A stretch of DNA of 64,000 bases from positions 268,702 through 332,701 of the forward strand of contig BCJJ01000011.1 of the NCBI GenBank assembly GCA_039545355.1, in the 5' to 3' direction. The notes under the pieces were generated by a model that worked only from the letters and a program-made list of their open reading frames with translations, had not been told where the DNA came from and ran no database searches. The stretch comes from Trichosporon coremiiforme (Eukaryota; Basidiomycota; Tremellomycetes; Trichosporonales; Trichosporonaceae). Below, in pieces: positions 1 to 13,466 of the stretch; the stretch's first letter is position 1; every line of letters starts with the position of its first letter. A program made the translations under genes and the position numbers.

Positions 1-2399
1 TCTCCTTGCGCGCGAGGAGGGAACGGAGGAGCCCCGCAAGACCCGTACCGGGGAACTTGCCCGTGGTCTCGAGCGCGTTCGAGCGCAGACAGAAGAGCGC
101 CTGGTTGATGATGATGAAGAAGCCGAGGAAGGAGCAGGAGCGTGTAATGCCCATCGTGATGCGGGCCAGCATGCGCAGCGGATCCTTTGCGAACGCGTGC
201 CGCCGCAGCACAAGGGGCGGGATCAGGTGCAGCGCGCCGTACACGGGCAGCATAAAGCGGAAGGTGCGGAAGAAGCGCTCGACGAGCGTGTAGCCGCAGC
301 TCTCGGTCCAGGGGTGCGTGATGCTGCACGGAATGTGGCGGTTGGCCTTTGCCCCGCCCCGAACGCGCTCCAGCAACTGCCGCAGCTCGTGCACATTGTT
401 CTCCGTCACGCCCTTGCTCGTGAGCGCGAGCTTGATGTGCTCGGGATGAATGACGTTCTCGCGTACAGCTGTGCGATTACTGGCCACTGCAAAGGTGGGC
501 ACGCCGCTAGCGCTCTGGATCCAGTTGTAGTAGTCCCTCGGGATGGTTTCGGGCGCAAGCAGGAAGCCAAACATGATCTGCCCGCAGCACAGGCCGAAGA
601 GCACAATGTTGCCGAACGGGATGTGCACGCCCGCCTGGGGCGCGTACTGGTTCCACGCGCCCTGCAGGCCGCGCACGAACATCTGCTGCGAGACGCCGCG
701 CCGGCGGCCCGCCGTTTCCCAGAACAGCGCCAGGCTGGCGATGCCGCCCGCCGCGGCCGCGTGCCACCTGTGCTCCCCCTCGGAGCCTTCGCGCTCCGGA
801 GGGCCGAAGGTCGGCTGCGAGAAGAGACCGGCACGCAGACGTTTCCGGATGTACGACGCTGGCGGCGCGAGCCGCAGCATGTGGTACGTGAGCGTGTTGA
901 GGAATGTGAATGAGCCTTTTGGGGGTTAGCACGGGCCGGTGGCCGGGCGCACGAGCCAGCAGAGTTACTCACCAATCATCGCTCCGAAGCGCCAGCTGTC
1001 CTCGCCCACGATCGCGGTGCGGAGCTGCTGGACGGTGAGCTTCTTGCGCCGTCCCAGCGTCTTGAACAGGAGCAACACGACGTTGACGCCCGATCGAACC
1101 GTAAACGAGAGAATGAAGGAGCCTGCCGTCAGTGATGCCAGGGGGGATATGTGGCTTACGAAGCGCGCGCTTGGAGGCGAGCACAAAGGTCTGCTCCCCG
1201 TCGCGCGGGTAGAGGGGGTGGTCGTCCTTGTCGCGCCATACGAGCTCGCGGCCCGCACGCGCCACCTCGGCGACGAACCGTTCCCTCTGGTCTGGATTGG
1301 TGTGCAGCTGGACGAGGTTGTCGAACGAGGCAAACGAGATCGTGCGTCGGATCTGGTGCGCTCTGCGGAGGGATCAGCACATCTTCCGGGTACAGGGGCG
1401 ATCGGCGTATCGCGCGCAATCCGCGCTGCACGCAACAGTCACTCACGTCTCGGCGATACTGGGCGTCCCCGGATCGCTCGTGTTCAGGTTCCGCTTGCGG
1501 GGGTAGTACACGTGGTGCTGGACGTCGTCCTGTCCCTCGTCGGCTGATGTGAAGCGCAGGTGCTTGTGCACAGCCCTGCCGTGTGAGTGGGGGCTCGTGG
1601 AGAGACAGCTAGCGACGAACGATGTAGACGCCGCACGGCGGAGGTGCGGGTGGGGGCTGTCGGCGGCCTTCTCGTCCTGATGGTCATGGTCACGGTCGTG
1701 GTCGAGCTTCTCGACGGATGCATGCCCGTTCGATCGCGGCGGTGTCGCTGGCGTCGAGCTCGCGCCGTTGTTCGCCCCGCTGTTCAGGAGGATGCTCTCT
1801 ACAGCCTGGGCCTCGTGAGCCGACTCCTGCACGCCAGCGATCGTGGTGGCGCCGGACTTTGCCGCGATGGCGTCGATGGCTTCCATCGCCTCGGTGTCCG
1901 AGTCGGCGATCGACTCGACCAGCTCGACTAGCTCGTCTGCAATCTCAGACGCCATCTCAGCCTCCTCCAGTTCGGCCGCGACCTGTGCCTCGGCTCGCTG
2001 ATGGAGCTCTGCCTTCGCCTTGCCGTGCAGCTGGACGGGTTCGGCGGTCAGCGGAGCCTCAGGGCGCTCGACGAGCACCGTCGAGTCCTCGGGCTGGGAT
2101 TCGGGCTCGGGCTCGCGGGCATGCATGTTGGCGGGCTCGGTGGCTGCGTGTTCTGCGTGTTCTGGCGCAGGGACGGGGGTGTCGGCGGTCTGCGGAGGGT
2201 GCGGAGGGTTCGGAGGGTTCGGCTGAATGACCTCCACCTGGGTGTTCGGCTCGTGTTGTTGCGGCGGCACCGGGGCTGCTTCGGGTGCGGGGTTGATGTC
2301 GGTCGCGGGTGGAGTGGGTGTGGGAGAGGGTGTGGCTTTGCCCTTGGAGTTGGGTCTGCGATGGCCGTTTGACGCCTTGTTATTGCGTTTCTTGGGCAT
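1..2399 (-). CDS. TMEM135-like multi-pass membrane protein, 3' end cut by window
   Basis: Four exons read on the minus strand: 2399-1447, 1362-1160, 1122-973 and 916-1 (runs off the window). All three introns have GT..AG ends and are 84, 37 and 56 nt long. About the first 315 residues are a hydrophilic, Pro/Ala/Glu-rich, probably disordered region starting MPKKRNNK. I chose the ATG at 2399 because the sequence upstream, although open to 2579, looks like leader. From exon 2 the protein becomes folded and hydrophobic: several membrane segments, then a Cys-containing block (CSITHPWTESCGYTLVERFF, followed by a segment ending YGALHLIPPLVLRR). This block resembles the Cys-rich element of the TMEM135/PMP52 family, a peroxisome/mitochondria-associated membrane family related to Tim17-type proteins. 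In animals that element is N-terminal, but here it follows the main membrane domain. The family assignment comes from recalled similarity, so moderate confidence. Confidence 0.62.
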
Positions 2400-4176
2400 C
2401 GCGATGGAGGGGGACAGATGTAGAGGAGGTGGTTGATAAAATGATGCAGACACAAAGAACACGGCAAAGTAGGTCATACCCAGGCGGCAGGGAGGATCCA
2501 GGAACAGCAGCACTGACGGTGCTCCAGTGGCTCCAGTGGCTCCAGTCGCTCCAGCCCGGCTATGACAAGCCCCGGCCAAAAGTGTGGGGAAGCGACGGGA
2601 CCTTTTCCTGCCACGCTAGCACTTATCATGTCTGCTGGCTACGGTGGCCGCGGTGTACAGCCGCCCGCCTGGAGCTGCACCTGTGCCCGCGTCCATCATG
2701 GATCATGGATCGGAGCGATCAGCGATCAGCGCCGGCCTAGTCAGATCCCAAGACGATTGGCACGCGTTCCAACCATCTCCACCATGGCCAGCCTTCCGCA
2801 CGAATCCGAACCCCGTCCACGCATTGACTTCTTATGCTTCCGTCCACTTTGTGGGCTCGCTGCTGCAGCGGCCGTCCCCGTCTGCTTCACGCTTCATGCT
2901 TCATACTCGAAGCCGCGCCAGTGTGTCACATTTCTCGAGGTCTGGCCACTCGCAAAACGGACTGGCGGACCGTTCGGCGGCGTCTGAACGTCGCTGCTCA
3001 ACGGCTGGGGTAGCGAATGAGAAGCATGGCTTTTGACACGCTTTGCACGCTCTGCACGACTTTGCCGGAAGCGAGAATAGAGTGCGCGAGACAGCCGTAG
3101 AGCGGGGTTGCACCAGTGTTCGGCCTGGCTAAGCTTCGCTCTTAAGTGGATGATGAATGGGTCTTCCAGTCAGCTGCATGTGTCGAGCGAGATTTAAGCG
3201 CAATACGCATCAGGATCTGCACGAATGCATCATGAATACCGCGTCCCACTGGTCCTTTCCGTTCACGCTGTCAGGTGCATGGCTGACGACGCTCGCGGAA
3301 CGGCTGCCGAGCAAAGTGGACACCTGGGCCGCATGCTCAAAGGCATGTTCGTCCGCCTGATCGACTGACCGACAAAGTTGGTTCCATCGCACAGCTTTGT
3401 GAGCTTACGAGGCTGTACGAGGCTTTCCAGCGATCAGACGTGCCCGACTGTAAGCAGCAATAAGGCACTGGGCAGACCGCAACCTTGAGTCTGTTAAGTC
3501 TGGCCACTCTGGCCAGCGTTGTCGGCGGAGCAGAGGGACCGAGCACATCGCACCGACATGGGTGATGGGCCGATGCGATCGCTGGCAAGGGGGCTGCATA
3601 GGGTTTGTTGGTGCAAGCAAGCGTTTGGCTACAGGCGAGAGACTTGTGCAGCAAGGCAGGCAGGCAGGTAGATTCCTATCACCCTGCGAGGCAAAACAAA
3701 GGACCAGCGAGTGTGATACGCTGCAGTGGTGATTTCGGTGGTCGGTTGACGGCAGGAAGAGGAGCGGAGGGCGCCACCTGCATCATAATTAACACAGCCA
3801 AGCAAGGGCGACAGGGCGAGCTGGGTAGCAAGATGGTGGATATGCTTCCGTGTCAGGAGTCGGTCAGGTCCGGTCAGGGAGCGTGGAAGCGTATCTCTCA
3901 CACTGCCACGCCGGCCACGCTGGCCACGCTGGCTGCTGGCTGCGGCCTGCTACGCGTCGACGCGAGCCCGGCACGCCTGCCTGCCTGCCAATTCAGGGTA
4001 TCAGGGCCTGCCCACTTTTCGGCTGCCTGCTGAGCCTGCAAGCGCTGGGTGGTCTCCGGCGGCTCGCTCGTCGCTCACAGCTCGCTCGACGGCTCGCTGC
4101 CGGATCCATTAACAAAATTACGAGACATGGCTAATTCCCACAATACACCTGCCCCATTGCCAATTAGCCATGTCCA

Positions 4177-4206
4177 CCCAGGCTACCCAGGCTACCCAGG
4201 CTACCC
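4177..4206. repeat. Short tandem repeat, GCTACCCAG unit
   Basis: About three head-to-tail copies of a 9-bp unit (GCTACCCAG), the last ending imperfectly, in the gene-free interval upstream of GFA1. It shares the CTACCCAG core with the array near 5.6 kb. No function is evident. Confidence 0.7.
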
Positions 4207-4674
4207 TGGTCCAGAAGCGATGCGATGCTCGCTCGCCTGCCCGGTCCTTCCTGGCTCTTTCTCATGCTGCTGCCCCCTCCCTCAGGCACCCCGCGCCCAG
4301 ATGCCCGGTCCCACCGTCCCAGGGCGAAAACAAAGTCTCATTTGTTTGTCCCGTGGAGTCGACGACCACTGTCACCATGTCAGACCCCACCACTCATGAT
4401 TCATGTCCCAGTCTGCTGGGATCATCCTCCAGAGCATATCTCACAGCATGGCATGTCATGTCATGAGCGACCCCCCCTCTCCCGAGCCCGAACAACTCAG
4501 ACATATGGACATCCCACTGCGTCCCATACACAGGGCGGCGCTTGCCTGTTCCACTCCGAAAGAGTACGAGAGAGTACGAGAGTTTCACCGCCAAACCCGC
4601 TCATGCCCGTCCCAGAATGGTCACAGAATGGCGACGACCATCAACGGGCAGCCCGTAGATCTAAGGACATTCAT

Positions 4675-4711
4675 CCCCCCCCCCCCCCNCNGGTAATGTA
4701 CGTATCATCCN
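4675..4711. other. Poly-C tract with undetermined bases
   Basis: A run of 14 C residues is followed by N at 4689, N at 4691 and another N at 4711 before a second C-run. This looks like homopolymer-associated base-call uncertainty rather than a biological feature, and the tract length should not be trusted. Confidence 0.8.
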
Positions 4712-5583
4712 CCCCCCTCCAGGCCATGGTGGGTCTCACACGGAATGAGACACGGCGAGTTCATGACTCAGCCGCCGTTATCTGCACTGCCATGCAAGCG
4801 CAGCGCACAGCACCAGAGGGTATCCCAGAGTTGTGGAGATGAGCCGGATGCAGGAGACAGGAGACAGCACCAGGTCAGCAGTCAGGAATCTGCCAGGATT
4901 GTGGCCGGGGAATACGCCAATCGTCAGTCGTATTCGAGCCTTTTCAGTTGCCAGCCATCGTGGCAATCAGCTGAGGCTTGGAGACTCGAGTCCGCTCTCC
5001 GGCCGTCCCTGCCCCCGGAGTGTCAACAACAACAACAATATAAGCCATGCATGCACCGCCCTCGCATCTCGCAACGCACTCTCTATCCCCCCGCAACACT
5101 GCACACAAGCACATACCCCACTCGCACTTACACTCGCACAATCTGATCGCAGTTGTGTGTTACACTTTTGCTCGTCGCACGCTCTATCGGAAGGAACAGA
5201 CGCCCCGGATCTAAGTGGTGAGTCGAGGTCTGGTGATTTGTTTACTTTCGGTTTGGCTGGCGGGGTGGTATGGTGGGGTGGAGGCTCTGGGCGGTACGGT
5301 GAGCGGGTGGAGGAAGTGTTATCGCCGCCCAGAGCCAAAAGGCAGCGCCTGCAGCGCCCCGCCAGGTCCGCCCAGTCAGCCCAGCCCAGCCAGCACTCAC
5401 AAGACGCCCCCCGCGCCGCGTAGCAAGTCCAAATTCTGACACGTCCGATTAGACTCCAGGGTACCTCCCGATCCCCCCTTCCCTCGCTGCCCTCGCACCT
5501 CCCCTGCCAATCCCAGTCACCCTGGACCTTGGCCAAGTGTGAGCATCGCCTGTCGCCCTGTCGCTCGTCGCGCACCTCTTGCC

Positions 5584-5624
5584 AACCCAGCTACCCAGCT
5601 ACCCAGCTACCCAGCTACCCAGCC
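5584..5624. repeat. Short tandem repeat, CTACCCAG unit
   Basis: Roughly five consecutive copies of an 8-bp CTACCCAG unit, about 730 bp upstream of the GFA1 start codon. It could be a protein-binding cluster or simple slippage; the sequence alone does not decide. Confidence 0.75.
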
Positions 5625-6350
5625 CCTGCTCTATTGGGTCGAGACCGCCCTTATTTTGATTCACGCTCAACACTCCAACAACCCTCCAACCCTCCAACCC
5701 TCCTCCTCTCTTCTTCTCTCTCCCATTCTCCATTCTCCTCATCGCCATCGTCCACTCAGTCGGCTTTGACAGTCAAAGGTGAGCTTTCCACTCTCTTGCA
5801 CAGCAGACACTCCGTCCCCCCCCCCCCCAGCTCTCAGCGAGGCGGTGAGCCCACAAGGCGGCGACTTCTCAGACACGTCTTCGGTTCTCACAGCCACCCC
5901 CCCCCCCATCAAAACGGTCAGACCTTCCGACAGCCGGTCGTGTCGCTCACCGTTCGGAGGTGGTCAGCCATGCCCTCCAGCACGACCATCGCACCCCGCG
6001 CATGCAGTGTGCCTGCGTGGTGTCTGATCGGACGCACACTGCGCAGCGCGGTCGTCCCGCGAAGTGGTCTCCTCCCTCGTGCCCTATCTGTCCCTCCCAA
6101 AGAATCGCCGCTGACACTGCTATTCCCTTCGGTGCATCGCATTTCCTGTCCCTGCCTCGCCGCCATTCCTCTTTATCTCTCTCGACAACTCGATTCCGAT
6201 TCGATCTCCCTCGGCCCTTCTCACCTCTGTGCTTGGTGTCGCTGTGTTTCTCACAACTTCAACCCCCTCCACGTTACACGTCGCAAATTGCAAAACTCTC
6301 GGGCACCGTTGTTTTTCCCTTCGTTTCAACCCTGCAGAACTTGAACCAGG

Positions 6351-8546
<2,196 letters not shown>

Positions 8547-10583
8547 GCGGGAGCGTGCTCGGCATGCATGCGAGAGCGTGGATGTCGAAATGGCGACGAG
8601 AAGAACCCCCCCCTGTGTAAACATTAGTAGAGAGTCTAGGATTCCATTGAAAATCGCACGAACCCCCATTCCCATGGCACAGACAGTGTGTAAGTGCCTC
8701 ACATTACGTATCCACGGACTATGCACGCAAGCTGGACGACGACCTGTACATAGAGCAACATGTAACGTTGGGGCCAACGAGAGGCAGTCGAGTTGCGATG
8801 TGGTGTGCGATGGAGGAGTCGAGGTGGTGAAGAGGGCGCAAGATGGTGGAGGGAGGGCGCAGGGCAAGGCCTGGGGGGTGGTAGGGCGTAGCGTGCTTAG
8901 CGTGCTAGGCCGGGGACTGGGCTGACTGGGCTGGCGCAGATCGCAGATTGTAGATCAAGGAAGACAGCTGAGAAGCTGAGACGTGAGACATGAGACAGGG
9001 CACGGACCGTCCTGGGCCTTGAAGGGAAGTGGTGTTGTCGTCCTTCTTTCCTCACTCTACTCACCATCAGGTTCGCCCGTCTCCGAACGGCCTTCTCGCC
9101 TGCTTTTCCCTGCTGTCCTCTGCACCCCTCCCTACGTCTAGACCTCTACATCTCTGAGCCTGCAATGATTGGCAAGCCCCCCCAAGTTATTGAGCTACCG
9201 GGTCCCCCTCCTCGATGCCCTTCGTCACCCTCCCCTTGCCCTCCACCACGCCTACTCTGATACACTTCTGAGCTTTCCATCGCCATGCGCTGCTAAGCTC
9301 AACTTCTCACTATATGTTGCCCCTCCACACCCTCACCATCCCTCGACCTACTCCATGTTCTGTTCCAGGAGAAGCACAGGACACGTGGAGGCTTCCAAGC
9401 TCGTGGAGAACTTAATGACAAACGTGCCCAACCATGCCTTCCCTCCCGCACCCACTCAGCCCAACTTTAGCCCACAGAGGCGCCGCAATCAGTTCCAGCT
9501 CAACACAGCATAAGGACTGCCAGTATCCAGTCTCTCAGAAGCCAAGTAGTCGATCTTCGCTGCCGCACCTCAGGTACCAGCACAGCCCGCGTATCGCCTC
9601 CAGGTTCTCCAGGTTCTCCAGGTTCGCCCTACCGCTCGCCACTGGTCACTGGAACCCGATACACCATACTCCAGCCTACCACAGCGTGCGCGCGTGACCC
9701 AGGTCCTATGAGGTTCCGGCAGACCCCCCCCCCCAATATCTCAGGTCCCGGTATCACACATGCCGTTTGGCTACCTCGCTGAGCTTGACGGTAAGTGACG
9801 GCAAGTAGGCATACATCCTTCCCAATCAACTGGAGTCGGCGGCGTACCTAGCCCTCTCAGTGAGCTCAGTGCCTCGCCCATACTCCAGCAGGCGGTAGAC
9901 AGCGGTGTGTTCTTCTTGCGCACCCTGGTGAGTGCCTCTACCTGGCATGTCCACCGGCCAGGCTCAACGGGCCGTGGAATCTTCCGGATCAACTGGGGAT
10001 CAACTTATTCTAAGGTGATCAGGCACCACTCATCCATCCATCCGCCTCGCCCATCAACAACCATCAGCGCCCAGCGAGCGGAGTATCTTGAGGCTCGGAT
10101 GCTGCGCCCGATCGTCCTCCGACGCCCCGAGACTCGGGCCGTATGGCGCCATGTATCGGACAAAGCTAGGCCGAGCCTGGGTTGAGGAACAAGACGAGAG
10201 GAATGCCCAGTCCACAACGTCATATCGGCACCTCGGTGATGTCACGACAAGAGTTCCCACAACACCGAGCTTTCCTTCTAGATAATGCGATGGGCCTCGG
10301 TGTTCACACTTGCCATGTCTGGCAGCTGGAGCGCTCGTTGCGAGGGGAGCCTCAGTTGCGCGCTCTATCCCTCCACCAGCTTCCATTGTCTCGTGTCCCA
10401 GCTCGTGAACCCGGACCGTGGACCTCGGCTCGCACTGCTGCCTCGCCAGCTCGGTCGACGTCACCTTTCTTCGCATCTGTAAACAAACGTTTGGGACCTG
10501 GGAGCCACAAGTATAAAAGACAGCGTCTCGGTCAGCCCCGCGCCCTGTTGCATTATTCACCGAGACACCGAGAAACATAAACA
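8547..10583. other. Gene-free interval between GFA1 and the acetyltransferase gene
   Basis: No convincing coding region. It contains the GFA1 3' flank, small imperfect repeats such as CCAGGTTCT (about 9600-9625), and the promoter of the next gene with a TATA-like box at 10512. Open frames here are short and lack the codon preference of neighbouring genes. Confidence 0.5.
10512..10518 (+). promoter_or_regulatory. TATA-like box
   Basis: TATAAAA lies 66 bp before the ATG at 10584, a plausible core promoter position given the short leader. It was recognised by sequence only. Confidence 0.45.
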
Positions 10584-11175
10584 ATGGTCCACGCTTTCAC
10601 CATCAAGCCCGCCACGGGAGACGATGTCGTGAGTAGTTGACCTGGAGCCGACCGCCTCAACAATGGAGCCGAATACTAATGCTCAGGGCCTCATCCTGAC
10701 CATGCTGGTCGACTCGTCCTCTGAGGACGGCCACCCCACCGCGGTCGTGGCGACGCAGCAGCACTACCGCGACGCGATGGCGGGCGGCTTCGTGAACGCG
10801 ATCATCGCGTACACGCACGACGGCCAGGCGGCCGGGTACGCGCTGTACTCCTGGTTCTTCCTGCCCGACCACGGCCTGCCCGCTTTGGACATTCTGGACC
10901 TCTACTCCTCCGCCGCGCTCAAGGGTGGCAAGGAGGGCGACCGCGCGCAGCTGAACCGCCAGCTGTTCAGTGCTTGCGCCCAGATTGCCGAGAAGCACAA
11001 GGCCGGCGCAATCGAGTGGCGCGTGTCCCCCAACAACACGGCCAAGGGCCAGTTTGCCGAGTCTCTCGGTGCCCTCCCCGATAAGAACCAGGTCCACATG
11101 CTCATCACGGGACAGCAGAACGTGGCCGAGATCGCGCGCATCACCGACCAGAAGCTGCCGTGGATCAACCAGTAA
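10584..11175 (+). CDS. GNAT-family N-acetyltransferase (SSAT/diamine acetyltransferase-like)
   Basis: Two exons, 10584-10628 and 10687-11175; the 58-nt intron has a GTGAGT donor and a TACTAAT-type branch site directly before CAG. The product is about 177 residues, normal for a single GNAT domain. The start MVHAFTIKPATGDDV matches the beta1-alpha1 beginning of GNAT proteins. The central LDILDLYSSAALKGG, the later EWRVSPNNTAKGQFAESLGA and the spacing between them follow the spermidine/thialysine acetyltransferase pattern, in which a WN-like turn precedes the F-x-x-x-x-GA helix end. The substrate is probably a polyamine or small amine using acetyl-CoA. Oddity: the usual R/Q-x-x-G-x-G/A acetyl-CoA loop is replaced by a GGKEGDRAQ segment. 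It may be a diverged or inactive member, or bind CoA differently. No signal peptide, so probably cytosolic. Confidence 0.7.
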
Positions 11176-13466
11176 ACTCTTAGTAGCCTATAATCGATGT
11201 GACTTTCAGAAGTTGATGCAGATTGGGCAGACCGTGAGAAAGAGAACATGGAGGAAGGTCAGTCACGTGGTGCATATGAGGGAGTGCTGGGTGGGAGAGC
11301 GAAGGTTGCAAGTCCGGCCCTGGGAACGACATCTCCGCCCGGGACGTCCGGATGTGCCGCCGTCGGCCTGGCTTGAGCCTAATCTGGCACCTCCGCAGCC
11401 CGGACCCGACGGTAGCCTGTAGGTAAGAACGGGGTCCAGCCTCCGGACCTTTCGCGGTGGCCAGACGTGTGTGATTTCTCAGTCGCGTACCTCATTGCTC
11501 CCAGTGACCTTGGGCATGAGCACACAGTTGCGGGTGCACAGATCACCTCGGCGTGACCGCCAACGAGAACACATGTGCAAGACGTTATTGTGCTTAAAGT
11601 GTGCACCTTACGCACACGGCCAATCCGCTCTCGGCGCCGGCACGTCGGCACGCACGAGCCCAGCGGAGCAAGTCAAGCACGGAGCCCTCCTGCCGTTTGA
11701 GGCTGTCCCTTCGTCCGGATGGATGGACGGGTAGACCGCAGCCCGCCGGGCCGGGTTACGAGACATGCATGCGATACATGGCGACGGGTCCGTTTCTCGT
11801 TGCCTGCATGCACGCTCCTCCTCTTATACATGCGTGCATGCGTGTGAACATGGCTGTTTCTTGCGATGTAACGAGGGTGGTTCTACCGTTCCCAGAGATC
11901 AGAGATCAGTGAGCCGAAAGTGAGGCGAGTGAGACTGCATTCCGAGATCCGTCGCCTCGCATTCACATGTCTCAGCGACGTCTCAGCACGCCTCGACTTG
12001 CCATCACTCGACATCGAGGCATCACGGTAAGCTGGCAGCTGACAGCTGACAGCGTACGACGCACTCCCATCAGCCCTCCCTTGATCCCTCATGTGCATTC
12101 AATCAGAGTTGTGATCGTGACACTACTGCTGCGCTCGTAGGACTTATGCCGCGTCCCGGGTGGGAGAGTGTGAGCGAACCAGAAGACAGAAGACATGTTC
12201 ATGCGGTACTGCGGTGTCTCCCCGTCGCCTCAGCGCCTCAGGAGACGTAAGGCGCGTAAGGACCTAGGGGAGGGGACCCACGACGGGCGAGCGGCCGACG
12301 AGGCGGGCATCCGAAGAAGCCCCCCGGCTCAGATTCCCACCGGCCTCGAGTCTTGCCGGGGCCTACGGAAGGTCTCCCTCCATACGACGATGAAATGGAA
12401 GTTTGAGTCAGGCTCGTCGTTTGATCGGGATGTCTGGCTTGCTGGACTGAATGGCAGGCTTGCAGGAAGAATGGGCCTTGGTGGGCCTTGGTGGGCCTTG
12501 ATGGGTTGCACGACCTGAGCCAGTTGTTGTTTGCCTGAAGCAAGCCTGAAGACGGTGCATGAATACTCTCGAGGAACAGGCCAATGAGACACCAGGACCG
12601 AGTGAGATGGCAGGCAAATCCGGAGTCCCCACGGTCCCACGTGCAGGGACGGCCTGAGCGCGGGGCGGAAGGGGTTCAGGTAGGATGGGGCCGTGCCTCG
12701 ATTTGACCACTGCGAGTCGCGGAATAGCGTACAGCCTCACACCAGGACTCCCTCGTCCCCTTGTGCTGTCATCTGCAGAGAGAAACACAGGGTACCAGTC
12801 ACGCATCGACGCACATGAGAGGGGCACAGACCAGCAGAACAGAAGAGTGAGCGAGCGTAAGGGCAGACAGCCGACAGACGCAGGGCTCACATCTGCACAG
12901 TCCGCAGTGGATGCTCTTGCTACACTCCCAGCCCTGGCCGCTAGTCTCTGAGCCATCCTTGCCTCGACGCTAGCCTCTCGCACTAGTCCCCATTCAGCAT
13001 ACACCCTCTCACTCCTGCATTCCTCCGTACATTCCGACATCCTCCTCCTCTCATCCCATCTCTTCTCACCACCTTCCTCTTACTCTACGACCACATTCTT
13101 CTCTAGACTCACACCACCTGCACAGTGCCCACCACCACCACCACCCGCTTGGTACTCCCGGCGCCCGCACACACCTCCCCTGTACCTCATCCCCCTCTCA
13201 CCCACCCCTACGCCCACGCCCCCCACCGACACTCTTTACGCACACTCGCTCACGCACGCACTTTTGCGCCGACGAAAAGCTTCTCAAGATCGTCACCGTT
13301 GCGTCTGACTGACCCCCCGCCAAGCGCAGGCTACCGAGCAAGCCCGGCGTCACGCTGCCCCTCGCCCCCGCTCACCGCACACGCACCGATCCCCCCTCCC
13401 ACGTTTTCCCACACTCGTTCTACCCTTCGCCCATCTCCCACCTCTCCATCGCTCTAGCCCGCCGAC
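11176..13466. other. Gene-free interval; leader of the DUF4203-type gene
   Basis: Nothing coding can be supported. The region has small direct repeats, for example GTGGGCCTTG three times near 12480-12505. The last 450 bp (about 13010-13466) are strongly C/T-rich without purine runs, as expected of a fungal 5' leader. Confidence 0.5.

Larger units (their letters stand above)
2400..6350. other. Gene-free interval; GFA1 upstream region and leader
   Basis: I find no supportable gene here. The open frames have no family resemblance and no consistent codon preference. The interval holds poly-C tracts, two short tandem arrays sharing CTACCCAG (about 4177-4206 and 5584-5624), a few undetermined bases around 4689-4711, and a C/T-rich stretch (about 5660-6350) typical of a fungal 5' leader just ahead of GFA1. 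It probably contains the divergent promoters of the TMEM135-like gene (left) and GFA1 (right). Confidence 0.5.
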
